Below are positions 9,416 to 15,239 of a DNA stretch of 20,794 nucleotides, piece by piece. The DNA comes from Spirochaetaceae bacterium. GTDB taxonomy: Bacteria > Spirochaetota > Spirochaetia > SZUA-6 > Fen-1364. The stretch's first letter is position 1. Every line of letters begins with the position of its first letter. The DNA lies in contig PMZS01000356.1 in NCBI GenBank assembly GCA_003170115.1, forward strand, positions 1 to 20,794. The letters run 5' to 3'. A program made the translations under genes and the position numbers. A model generated the notes under the pieces. That model was not told the origin of the DNA. It saw nothing but the letters and a program-made list of their open reading frames with translations, and did not search any database.

Positions 9416-9440
9416 CCCTTCCCCGGCAGGGTGGTAGTGT
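9412..9440 (+). promoter_or_regulatory. Promoter of the ribbon-helix-helix gene
   Basis: TTGACC (9412-9417), 17 bases, TAGTGT (9435-9440), then six bases to the ATG at 9447. The -35 contains the stop codon of the upstream gene (9413-9415). No Shine-Dalgarno is visible, so a leaderless transcript is expected. Confidence 0.5.
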
Positions 9441-9446
9441 TTCCCC

Positions 9447-9632
9447 ATGGGGAGCATCCTCATTCGGCAGGTTCCCGACATCGTCCACAAGGATTTCAAG
9501 AGACTCTGTCAGGCAAAAAAAACAAGCATGGAGAAAGAAATGATCCGGCTCATCGCCCGGGAGGTGAAAGCGGCGGCACGGAGGAAGGAAAAAGCCCCCC
9601 GCGCTCCATCTGCCCCGGTTCCATCCGCCTGA
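9447..9632 (+). CDS. Small ribbon-helix-helix protein (FitA/Arc-like)
   Basis: A 61-residue basic protein. The first 43 residues fit an Arc/FitA-type ribbon-helix-helix: the strand SILIRQVPD, then helix DIVHKDFKRLCQAKK, then helix SMEKEMIRLIAREVK. The tail is Lys/Arg/Ala/Pro-rich and probably unstructured. Such proteins dimerise and bind DNA in the major groove through the strand, and many are antitoxins paired with PIN-domain toxins. No toxin gene follows: the next gene is a convergent zinc-ribbon protein 13 bases away. It may therefore be a stand-alone regulator. The ATG at 9447 is six bases after the -10 element and has no Shine-Dalgarno. Confidence 0.65.
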   Translation: MGSILIRQVPDIVHKDFKRLCQAKKTSMEKEMIRLIAREVKAAARRKEKAPRAPSAPVPSA

Positions 9633-9645
9633 GCTCCGGCAGCAA

Positions 9646-9852
9646 CTACGTCGCGGGAACGAGCGCTTCTACTTCCTTCTGCATTTTGCCGTGCGCAATA
9701 GACGCCTTGCACGTCTTGCACACCTTGATCGTCTTATCCTTTACTTGCGCCTCGAAAACGACCTTTATGCCCGTCCTCTTGCAGACGGGGCACGCCCCAC
9801 GGCCCTGACTTGGCTGGTCCTTCAGTCCCTTTCCTCGATGGGTCTTTCCCAT
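9646..9852 (-). CDS. Small zinc-ribbon protein (CxxC...CxxC)
   Basis: A 68-residue, Lys-rich protein that starts MGKTHRGKGLKD. It has two CxxC pairs, CPVC near residue 21 and CKTC near residue 45, separated by about 20 residues, a spacing typical of a zinc ribbon. Nothing in it shows enzymatic activity. Basic small zinc ribbons often contact RNA or ribosomes, but that is inference. Similar short proteins occur, as I recall, in spirochaetes. It has its own promoter at 9879-9908 and a strong GGAGG four bases before the ATG, unlike the leaderless genes around it. Confidence 0.75.
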   Translation of the reverse strand: MGKTHRGKGLKDQPSQGRGACPVCKRTGIKVVFEAQVKDKTIKVCKTCKASIAHGKMQKEVEALVPAT

Positions 9853-9878
9853 TAGTCCTCCAGTGAAAATGTAAACGG

Positions 9879-9908
9879 ATAATAGCGGGGAGGCGGGCTC
9901 AGAGTCAA
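9879..9908 (-). promoter_or_regulatory. Promoter of the zinc-ribbon gene
   Basis: On the minus strand, TTGACT (9903-9908), an 18-base spacer and TATTAT (9879-9884). The -35 overlaps the stop codon of the upstream DHH gene (9905-9907). Predicted start near 9872 gives a leader of about 20 bases that holds GGAGG. Confidence 0.65.
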
Positions 9909-11218
9909 GGTGCGTGGCCAGCGGGAGAAAGGCCCGCGCGCGCCCGAAGGTATGCGTCGCGTGTGACGATGCCGACGATCCGCCCCTCCTCCACGATAGG
10001 AAGATCGAAGATGGTATGGGTGAAGAAAAGGTTTTCGATTTCCCGCAGCGACAATGAGGGAGAGCCGGCCACCACGTGCCTCTCCATGTGCGAGCTCACC
10101 GGCGCCGTCATCTGGCCGCCTCGCCGCGCCTTCATGATGTTTCTCAGGCCCAGGTAGCCGCAGAGTTTTCCCCCCGGGTCGGTGACGGGCATTCCGCTGC
10201 GGTCGGAATCCTCCAGGAACCGGGAGGCGTCCCGGAGAGACCAGTTCTGGCGAATCGTGTCCACGCGCGTGTCCATGATGGCAACGGCGCTCACCGCGTC
10301 CGCGAGCATCGTCTTCAGGCAGGCCTGCACGGCGTGAAAGGTCTTTCGCCCGGGCTCGCCCTTCAGGAGTGCCGAGGAAGCCTGCGCGTGCCCCCCTCCC
10401 CCGAATGCGCGAAGGATGCGGGAGACGTCCACGCCGGGCGCCTGGCTGCGCGCGATGATCAATGTCTCGTTGTCCCGCGTGAAAGCAAAGACCGCGAAGA
10501 GCGCGTCCGGACTTTCCACCTCGAAGACCTTTTCCACCACGGCGGCCAGGCCGCCGACCTGACGCTCCATTTCCCTGTACACGGTGAGCACGAGATGACC
10601 GTGCACGGTCTGGTAGGAGAGCCTGTTGAGGAGCTCGTGGAACAGTGAGATCTGGGACTCGTCCTTGAGGCTGCGGAGAAAGGATTTCACCAGGGGAAGA
10701 GACGCTCCCTGTGCGGCCAGCCACGCCGCCGCCTCGAAATCGGCGCTCCCCACGTTCTCATGCGTGAAGTTGCCCGTGTCCGCGAAGATGCCGGTGAGGG
10801 CGATGGTCGCATCCTCGGGGTGAATCGCGCATCCGCGGCGCATCGCCTCCCCGGCGAGGAGGGTCGTGTTGGCTCCGACCTCGGCTTCATGCACCACCGC
10901 GCCTTCGATGTCAGACGAGTCCTCGGGGTGATGGTCCCAGACTTCGACCGGCGGCATTGGCTCGATGGCCTGGAGATACTCCTTGATGCGGGCTCGAGAC
11001 CGGGTGTCCACGACCACCATCTTCTCCACGGGTTCCCCCGACAGCTCCTCCATGGACGCCATGTCCAGGTAGTCCACGTAGAGATTGTAGAGCGTGCGCG
11101 CCACGGGGTGAATAAGGCGGCTGCGGACTGCGCGGTACCCTGGGAACAGGACGCGGGCCAGCGCGAGGGAGCCGAGGCAGTCGAGATCCATGTTCGAATG
11201 GCCGACGATAATCCTCAT
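9905..11218 (-). CDS. DHH/DHHA1 phosphoesterase with two CBS domains
   Basis: A 437-residue cytoplasmic protein. DHH motifs are visible in order: HSNMDLD (residues 7-13), VVDTRSR (69-75), DHHPE (95-99) and ALTGIFADTGNFT (140-152). The DHHA1 substrate motif GGGGHAQAS is at 273-281. Two CBS repeats follow, about 319-365 and 382-427, and could bind adenine nucleotides. The family includes nanoRNases, pAp phosphatases and c-di-AMP hydrolases. The same DHH-CBS order also forms the N-terminal part of long CCA-adding tRNA nucleotidyltransferases, but here the protein ends just after the second CBS domain. Substrate is not decidable from sequence. The start is 43 bases beyond the end of the upstream HgcA-like gene, and a TACACT -10 lies six bases before the ATG. 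Confidence 0.88.
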   Translation of the reverse strand: MRIIVGHSNMDLDCLGSLALARVLFPGYRAVRSRLIHPVARTLYNLYVDYLDMASMEELSGEPVEKMVVVDTRSRARIKEYLQAIEPMPPVEVWDHHPEDSSDIEGAVVHEAEVGANTTLLAGEAMRRGCAIHPEDATIALTGIFADTGNFTHENVGSADFEAAAWLAAQGASLPLVKSFLRSLKDESQISLFHELLNRLSYQTVHGHLVLTVYREMERQVGGLAAVVEKVFEVESPDALFAVFAFTRDNETLIIARSQAPGVDVSRILRAFGGGGHAQASSALLKGEPGRKTFHAVQACLKTMLADAVSAVAIMDTRVDTIRQNWSLRDASRFLEDSDRSGMPVTDPGGKLCGYLGLRNIMKARRGGQMTAPVSSHMERHVVAGSPSLSLREIENLFFTHTIFDLPIVEEGRIVGIVTRDAYLRARAGLSPAGHAP

Positions 11219-11224
11219 GCGGGA

Positions 11225-11230
11225 AGTGTA
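11225..11230 (-). promoter_or_regulatory. -10 element upstream of the DHH-CBS gene
   Basis: TACACT on the minus strand ends six bases before the ATG at 11218. No convincing -35 is seen at the right distance. No Shine-Dalgarno is present, so a leaderless start is plausible, though read-through from the HgcA-like gene is also possible. Confidence 0.35.
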
Positions 11231-11260
11231 ATCCCAAAGAAAGTCAGGCGCTACGGGCCC

Positions 11261-12232
11261 TTATTTTCGCCACATGGCCAGCTTGGAAAGGACGAGCGCC
11301 GCGACAATGAGCGCACCGATCAACCCGACAAGTGGCACGAGAAGCACGGATTTTGCCGCACCGGGCGGCCGCCCATCCGCCGGCTTCGCCCGCGCGAACC
11401 GCGCTGCCATGAAAGCCGCGGCGACGGGGAAGAACATCCAGCAGGCTGCGGCAAGGAACTTGTCCATGCGGGTGACAATCCGCGCGCTTTCCAGCAGGGC
11501 GGCGGTTGCGGCGCAGCCGAGCACTCCCCCCTGAATCCAGAGCGGGATGCGCGGAAAGAGGGCATTCAGCACGGGGGCGATCAGGGAGCCGCAGAGCACG
11601 CTTGCCAGCCCCAGCACGAGGAGCGGCCAGGACCCGGCGAAGGCTCTTTCGAGGCTCACTCCTTCCGGGCCAAGTCCGGCATACAGCAGGGCGACGAAGG
11701 CGAATCCGGGGTACAGCATGAGCGAGCGGCCCACTTCCACGGGCGTGAGGGCCAGCGCGTCCAGCACCCCGAACCCCGTGTCGCCGGGACCGAACTGCAC
11801 GTGGAATCCGGTGCTCGATGCGACGAGCCCTGCATCGATGACCGCGGACGCCCGTGCCGGCAGGGTGAGGGTGCGGTGGCTGACCACTCGGGCAAGCCGT
11901 GACGCGGTGAGCCGGGTGACCAGCTCATCCGTGCCGAAGAGACCAGAGGCCACGGCGCTTCCCACGCCGAGCCCACGGGTGTCCAGCACGAGCATCCAGC
12001 AATCGGTTCCCTCCATGTTGCGCCGCAGCAGGTCGAATGAAAGCCGGTAGCTCGCGGTCACGAGCACGGGGGAGCCGTCGTCCGGCCTGCCCAACGCGTA
12101 GAGTCCGGGGGCCACGCGGGAATGCGTGCCGAACCTGCCCAGCCGGCAGCGGACAGCGCTCCACCAGACATCGGCGGTCCACTGATGACCCACCCGTATG
12201 AACCCGGGCATCTCTCCTGCGGGCGATGTCAT
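11261..12232 (-). CDS. HgcA-family (corrinoid) membrane protein lacking the signature cysteine
   Basis: A 323-residue protein with an N-terminal soluble domain (about 1-168) and five hydrophobic segments (about 171-186, 201-226, 231-250, 259-280, 295-319). The soluble part resembles HgcA, the corrinoid methyltransferase of mercury methylation: RVAPGLYALGRPDDGSPVLV (39-58), then SYRLSFDLLR, MLVLDTRG (80-87) and LFGTDELVTRL. HgcA has the cap-helix motif N-V-W-C-A-A-G-K between the last two, where the Cys ligates cobalt. Here the stretch is GVGSAVAS (89-96), with Ser92 at the Cys position. The region after it is also shorter than in HgcA as I recall it. No ferredoxin-like hgcB lies in the window. 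Mercury methylation is therefore not predicted. The start at 12232 is favoured over 12298 by TATACT six bases upstream; 12298 would overlap the divergent gene. Family assignment is from remembered sequences. Confidence 0.65.
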   Translation of the reverse strand: MTSPAGEMPGFIRVGHQWTADVWWSAVRCRLGRFGTHSRVAPGLYALGRPDDGSPVLVTASYRLSFDLLRRNMEGTDCWMLVLDTRGLGVGSAVASGLFGTDELVTRLTASRLARVVSHRTLTLPARASAVIDAGLVASSTGFHVQFGPGDTGFGVLDALALTPVEVGRSLMLYPGFAFVALLYAGLGPEGVSLERAFAGSWPLLVLGLASVLCGSLIAPVLNALFPRIPLWIQGGVLGCAATAALLESARIVTRMDKFLAAACWMFFPVAAAFMAARFARAKPADGRPPGAAKSVLLVPLVGLIGALIVAALVLSKLAMWRK

Positions 12233-12238
12233 TCCGTG

Positions 12239-12267
12239 AGTATAGGCGCTCTTGACTTTCCGGGGAA
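12239..12267 (-). promoter_or_regulatory. Promoter of the HgcA-like gene
   Basis: TATACT on the minus strand (12239-12244) ends six bases before the ATG at 12232. The best -35 candidate, TTCCCC at 12262-12267 with a 17-base spacer, is weak. It overlaps the divergent promoter of the dehydrogenase gene. Confidence 0.45.
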
Positions 12268-12280
12268 TCGGCCTTCCCTT
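12252..12280 (+). promoter_or_regulatory. Candidate promoter of the hydroxyacid dehydrogenase gene
   Basis: A good -35, TTGACT (12252-12257), lies 29 bases before the ATG at 12287. This is the same distance as at the leaderless genes elsewhere in the window. The -10 position (12275-12280, TCCCTT) is a poor match, so the promoter may need an activator or be weak. Confidence 0.3.
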
Positions 12281-12286
12281 TTCCCC

Positions 12287-13249
12287 ATGAGCAGTCATTC
12301 AGGTCCGGTGATCCTCATTACGACGAAGGTCGGGGACGCGCAGGAGGCGCGCATCCGTGCGGCGGCGCCCGATGCTCGAATCCTGCGGGAGGCAGAGCTC
12401 GCCGCCAAGCCGGCTCTCGTTCACGAGATCGAGATCTGCTACCCCCGCCTGCCGTCAGCCCTCTGGAAAAAGGCCGAAAAGCTCCTGTGGCTCCAGTCCA
12501 GCTTCGCGGGGATGGATTCCCTTCTCGCGCTGCCCGAGGCGCGGCAGCACCCCGCCGTCTTCACGAACGTCCACATCCACGCCAACTGCATCGCCGAGCA
12601 CCTCTGGGGCATGGCGCTCATGCTCACGCGCAATCTCCACAAGTCGCTGCGTGCGCAGGATTCGGGAAAATGGGAAACAGCGCTGGTTTCAGAGGGCGTG
12701 GATACCCTTGCGGGGAAGACACTCTGCGTCGCGGGGCTCGGGGTAATCGGGGCGCACTGCGCGGCGCTGGGCCGAGCCTTCGGCATGCGCGTGATCGGGA
12801 TCACCCGGCACGCGCGCCCGGATTCTTCAGCCGATGAGGTGGTGGGACCGGAAAAGCGCCGTGAAGTCTTCGCCCGATCCCGCATCATCATGCTCATCCT
12901 CCCGGATACGCCGGATACGAAGTGCTTCGTGGACAAGTCGGAGCTGGACGTCATGCACGGCGCCTGTCTTCTGAATGCCGGCAGGGGATCCAGCATCGCC
13001 ACCGACCAGCTCGTGGAGGCGCTCCGGGACGGCAGGGTGCGGGGAGCAGGGCTCGACGTGACCGACCCCGAGCCTCTCCCGCCCGGCCATCCCCTCTGGA
13101 GCATTCCCAACGTCATCATCACGCCCCACTACGGTGGCGTGCATCCCGGGTACGACGAAGAGGCATTCTCCGTGTTCTGCTCGAACCTGGAACGGTGGGT
13201 GAACGGCCGGCCGCTGCTGAACGTCGTGGACAAGACGGCAGGGTACTGA
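12287..13249 (+). CDS. D-2-hydroxyacid dehydrogenase, NAD(P)-binding
   Basis: A 320-residue cytoplasmic oxidoreductase of the D-isomer-specific 2-hydroxyacid dehydrogenase family, which interconverts 2-oxoacids and D-2-hydroxyacids. The Rossmann loop GLGVIGAHCA is visible near residues 149-158. The catalytic triad is present as Arg in NAGRGSS, Glu in DVTDPEPLP and His in ITPHYGG. The length and the IAEHLWGMALML helix fit the glyoxylate/hydroxypyruvate reductase branch, but the substrate cannot be assigned. The ATG at 12287 is preferred over the long upstream in-frame extension to 12122, which runs into the divergent gene. No Shine-Dalgarno precedes it. The stop overlaps the next start as TGATG. 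Confidence 0.88.
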   Translation: MSSHSGPVILITTKVGDAQEARIRAAAPDARILREAELAAKPALVHEIEICYPRLPSALWKKAEKLLWLQSSFAGMDSLLALPEARQHPAVFTNVHIHANCIAEHLWGMALMLTRNLHKSLRAQDSGKWETALVSEGVDTLAGKTLCVAGLGVIGAHCAALGRAFGMRVIGITRHARPDSSADEVVGPEKRREVFARSRIIMLILPDTPDTKCFVDKSELDVMHGACLLNAGRGSSIATDQLVEALRDGRVRGAGLDVTDPEPLPPGHPLWSIPNVIITPHYGGVHPGYDEEAFSVFCSNLERWVNGRPLLNVVDKTAGY

Positions 13250-14037
13250 TGGCCCGCGTGCTCCTGGGGACCAGCGGCTATTCGTACGATGACTGGGTGG
13301 GCCCCGTCTATCCGCCAGGCACCGCGCGCCAGGACTTCCTTTCCCTGTATTCGCGCGAGTTCCCCGTGGTGGAGCTGAACTTCAGCTACTACCAGCAGCC
13401 GAATCCGCGCACCCTGGAGCGCATGCTGGCCGGCACGGAGTCAAGCTTCACCTTCGCCATGAAGGCGCACAGGAGCATGACGCACGAGATCGGCGAGAGC
13501 TGGGAGAAGGACATCGCGAAGTTCCGGGCCGGGATCCGGCCCATGGTGGACGCGGGACGTCTTGCCGCGGTCCTGCTGCAGTTTCCCTACAGCTTCGCGT
13601 ATACCCCGGAGTCTCGATCTCGACTGGCGTCGCTCTGCGGAAAACTGGAGGGACTGCCGCTCGCGGTGGAGTTCCGAAAGAGCGAATGGCTGAGGGAGCA
13701 GGTATTCGAGGGGCTGCGCCAGAGGGGTGTCGCATTGGTGAGCGTGGACGAGCCGGACCTGCCGAAGCTCCTCCCGCCAGTCACCGAAACGACCGGGCGC
13801 TTCGGATACGTGCGGTTCCACGGCCGCAACAAGGAGGCCTGGTGGACGGGTGACAATGCCTCCCGCTACGATTATCTTTACAGCGCCGACGAGCTGGAGG
13901 AATGGGTGCAGCGCATACGGCTCATATTGTCGAACGTGCCGGTGCTCCTCCTGTTCTTCAACAACCACTGGCGCGGAAATGCCGCGCAGAACGCGCGGGA
14001 GATGCGGAGCCTCCTGCAGGAGCAGGGCCTCATGTGA
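13249..14037 (+). CDS. DUF72 (YecE-like) family protein
   Basis: A 262-residue cytoplasmic protein with the DUF72 hallmarks: LGTSGYSYDDWVGPVYPPG at the N-terminus, VELNFSYYQQP, FAMKAHRSMTH, VLLQFPYSF, AVEFRKSEW, and YVRFHGRN near residue 188. The family folds as a TIM barrel and is widespread, but I know of no established reaction. The start overlaps the dehydrogenase stop by one base (TGATG), which suggests coupled translation and a shared mRNA. The last eight bases overlap the convergent LOG gene, so no terminator separates them. Confidence 0.9.
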   Translation: MARVLLGTSGYSYDDWVGPVYPPGTARQDFLSLYSREFPVVELNFSYYQQPNPRTLERMLAGTESSFTFAMKAHRSMTHEIGESWEKDIAKFRAGIRPMVDAGRLAAVLLQFPYSFAYTPESRSRLASLCGKLEGLPLAVEFRKSEWLREQVFEGLRQRGVALVSVDEPDLPKLLPPVTETTGRFGYVRFHGRNKEAWWTGDNASRYDYLYSADELEEWVQRIRLILSNVPVLLLFFNNHWRGNAAQNAREMRSLLQEQGLM

Positions 14038-14599
14038 ACCACTTGCTCGTCGGCGCGGGGGGTGTGTACCCCCTGATGTAGGCCATTGCTTCGGCGGGGC
14101 TCGCGACGAACGGGCAGGTAGCGCGAAAAGCCGGCTTTGCGAATTTCTGCTCGTAGAACCGCTCGAAAAAGGCAGCCAGGCGGTCGTAGAAGCCCTGCGT
14201 GTTCACCGCCACCAGCGGCCCCTTGAGAAAATCGAACTGCTTCTGGGTGATGACCTCCGATATCTCCTCCAGCGTGCCGAAACCGCCGGGGAGAGCCACG
14301 AAGGCGTCGGACATCTCCATCATGCGCGTCTTGCGCTCCCGCATGTCCCTGGTGTACCGCAGCTCGTCGCAGTCGAGGTTCGGCACGCCGGGACGGTTCA
14401 TGAACTCCGGGATGATGCCGATGACCCGGGCCCCGTTTTCCTTTGCCGCGCGGGCCGCGGCTCCCATGAGACCCACTCTGCCCCCGCCGTAGACCAGCGT
14501 GTGGCCGCCGCGTCCGATCAGCGCACCCAGCTCCGCCGCCGCGGAGCCGTACACGCCATCAACGGCGTCACTCGATGAGCAGAAGACGCAGATATTCAT
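14030..14599 (-). CDS. LOG family protein (nucleoside 5'-monophosphate phosphoribohydrolase)
   Basis: A 189-residue Rossmann-fold protein of the LOG/TIGR00730 family. Characterised members hydrolyse cytokinin riboside monophosphate or AMP-like nucleotides to base and ribose 5-phosphate. The key motifs are VYGGGRVGLMG (residues 37-46), MRERKTRM (86-93) and PGGFGTLEE (104-112), the last carrying the catalytic Glu. The ATG at 14599 is favoured over the longer frame to 14635 because the conserved MNICVFCSSSD start lies there and a TTGAAA-18-TATAGT promoter ends six bases upstream. Its 3' end overlaps the DUF72 gene by eight bases. It diverges from argR. Confidence 0.9.
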   Translation of the reverse strand: MNICVFCSSSDAVDGVYGSAAAELGALIGRGGHTLVYGGGRVGLMGAAARAAKENGARVIGIIPEFMNRPGVPNLDCDELRYTRDMRERKTRMMEMSDAFVALPGGFGTLEEISEVITQKQFDFLKGPLVAVNTQGFYDRLAAFFERFYEQKFAKPAFRATCPFVASPAEAMAYIRGYTPPAPTSKWFT

Positions 14600-14605
14600 C
14601 CGCGC

Positions 14606-14635
14606 ACTATACGCGGGACGGGCGGCAGCTTTCAA
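14606..14635 (-). promoter_or_regulatory. Promoter of the LOG-family gene
   Basis: On the minus strand, TTGAAA (14630-14635), an 18-base spacer and TATAGT (14606-14611), then six bases to the ATG. No Shine-Dalgarno is present, so a leaderless mRNA is predicted. Its -35 lies 28 bases from the -35 of the divergent argR promoter. Confidence 0.65.
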
Positions 14636-14663
14636 GGCGGACGCATCGCGCCGGCCCGGACAC

Positions 14664-14693
14664 TTGACATTTCCCGCACGACCGTATAATTAT
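14664..14693 (+). promoter_or_regulatory. argR promoter
   Basis: TTGACA (14664-14669) is a perfect -35. A perfect TATAAT sits at 14685-14690, but only 15 bases away. An alternative AATTAT at 14688-14693 gives an 18-base spacer and ends six bases before the GTG at 14700, matching the layout at the other leaderless genes. The -10 region lies inside ARG box 1. Confidence 0.7.
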
Positions 14694-14696
14694 GCA
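14683..14696 (+). promoter_or_regulatory. ARG box 1 (ArgR operator)
   Basis: CGTATAATTATGCA fits the known ARG box core TGNATWWWWATNCA at 13 of 14 positions. It covers the argR -10 element, so bound ArgR would block RNA polymerase. Confidence 0.7.
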
Positions 14697-14699
14697 ATC

Positions 14700-15239
14700 G
14701 TGAAGGATAATTATGCGAAGGGCACAGGGACGCATTTCCCCCGCCATGGACGCTCACGGGGTGCGCCGCCGCGCGGGACGCGCCTGCAGGCAATCCGCAG
14801 GATTATCGCGGAAAACGCGGTGGACAGCCAGGAGCACCTCACCGAGCTTCTGCGCCGGGAGGGCTTCGAGGTGACGCAGGCCACCCTCTCAAGGGACCTG
14901 AAGAGGCTGGGAATCGGCAAGGCGCCCACGCCGCAGGGGGGATACACCTATGTCCCCGCGGAAGGCGAGGTGAAGCCGGGCTCGGACTCGACGTATATGC
15001 AGGATTTCAGGCGGGGGTTCCTCTCCGTGGAGTTCTCGTCGGCCCTCGGCCTCATGCGGACCCTGCCCGGGCACGCAAGCAGCGTGGCCTCCGCGCTGGA
15101 CAACCTTCGCATCCGCGAGGTCCTGGGTACGATTGCCGGAGACGACACGGTGCTTGTTGTGCCTCGCAACGGGGTGACGCCGTTCCGGCTCATGCGGGCG
15201 CTGCGCGGCAGGATCCCCGGTTTTCCAGGAGGCGCGTGA
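14700..15239 (+). CDS. argR: Arginine repressor ArgR
   Basis: A 179-residue arginine-responsive regulator. The winged-helix N-terminal domain runs from RLQAIRRII (about residue 36) through SQEHLTELLRREGFEVTQAT and LSRDLKRLG, with the conserved SR in the recognition helix. The C-terminal hexamerisation and arginine-binding domain contains VLGTIAGDDTVLVVPR, and its Asp pair contacts arginine in known ArgR proteins. It starts at GTG 14700, the only usual start codon between the promoter and the HTH domain; an upstream in-frame ATG at 14499 would lie upstream of the promoter. This gives an Arg-rich extension of about 27 residues compared with typical 150-residue ArgR. Two ARG boxes overlap its promoter and first codons, so it is probably autoregulated. 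It ends one base before argC. Confidence 0.93.
   Translation: MKDNYAKGTGTHFPRHGRSRGAPPRGTRLQAIRRIIAENAVDSQEHLTELLRREGFEVTQATLSRDLKRLGIGKAPTPQGGYTYVPAEGEVKPGSDSTYMQDFRRGFLSVEFSSALGLMRTLPGHASSVASALDNLRIREVLGTIAGDDTVLVVPRNGVTPFRLMRALRGRIPGFPGGA
14704..14717 (+). promoter_or_regulatory. ARG box 2 (ArgR operator)
   Basis: AGGATAATTATGCG matches the ARG box core at 12 of 14 positions and repeats ATAATTATGC exactly 21 bases after box 1. That is the centre-to-centre spacing known for paired ARG boxes contacted by one ArgR hexamer. It lies inside codons 2-6 of argR. Confidence 0.65.
15227..15232 (+). promoter_or_regulatory. Shine-Dalgarno of argC
   Basis: AGGAGG seven bases before the ATG at 15240, inside the end of argR. 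It fixes the argC start. Confidence 0.85.

Noticed and set aside
9447..9852. A toxin-antitoxin pair made of the RHH gene and the zinc-ribbon gene
   Set aside because: The two genes are convergent with separate promoters, and the zinc-ribbon protein has no toxin motif.
11261..12232. A functional mercury-methylation gene pair
   Set aside because: The signature Cys is replaced by Ser and no hgcB-like ferredoxin is present, so methylation activity is not supported.
14499..14699. An N-terminal extension of ArgR starting at ATG 14499
   Set aside because: It would begin inside the divergent LOG gene and upstream of the argR promoter, and it has no similarity to ArgR.
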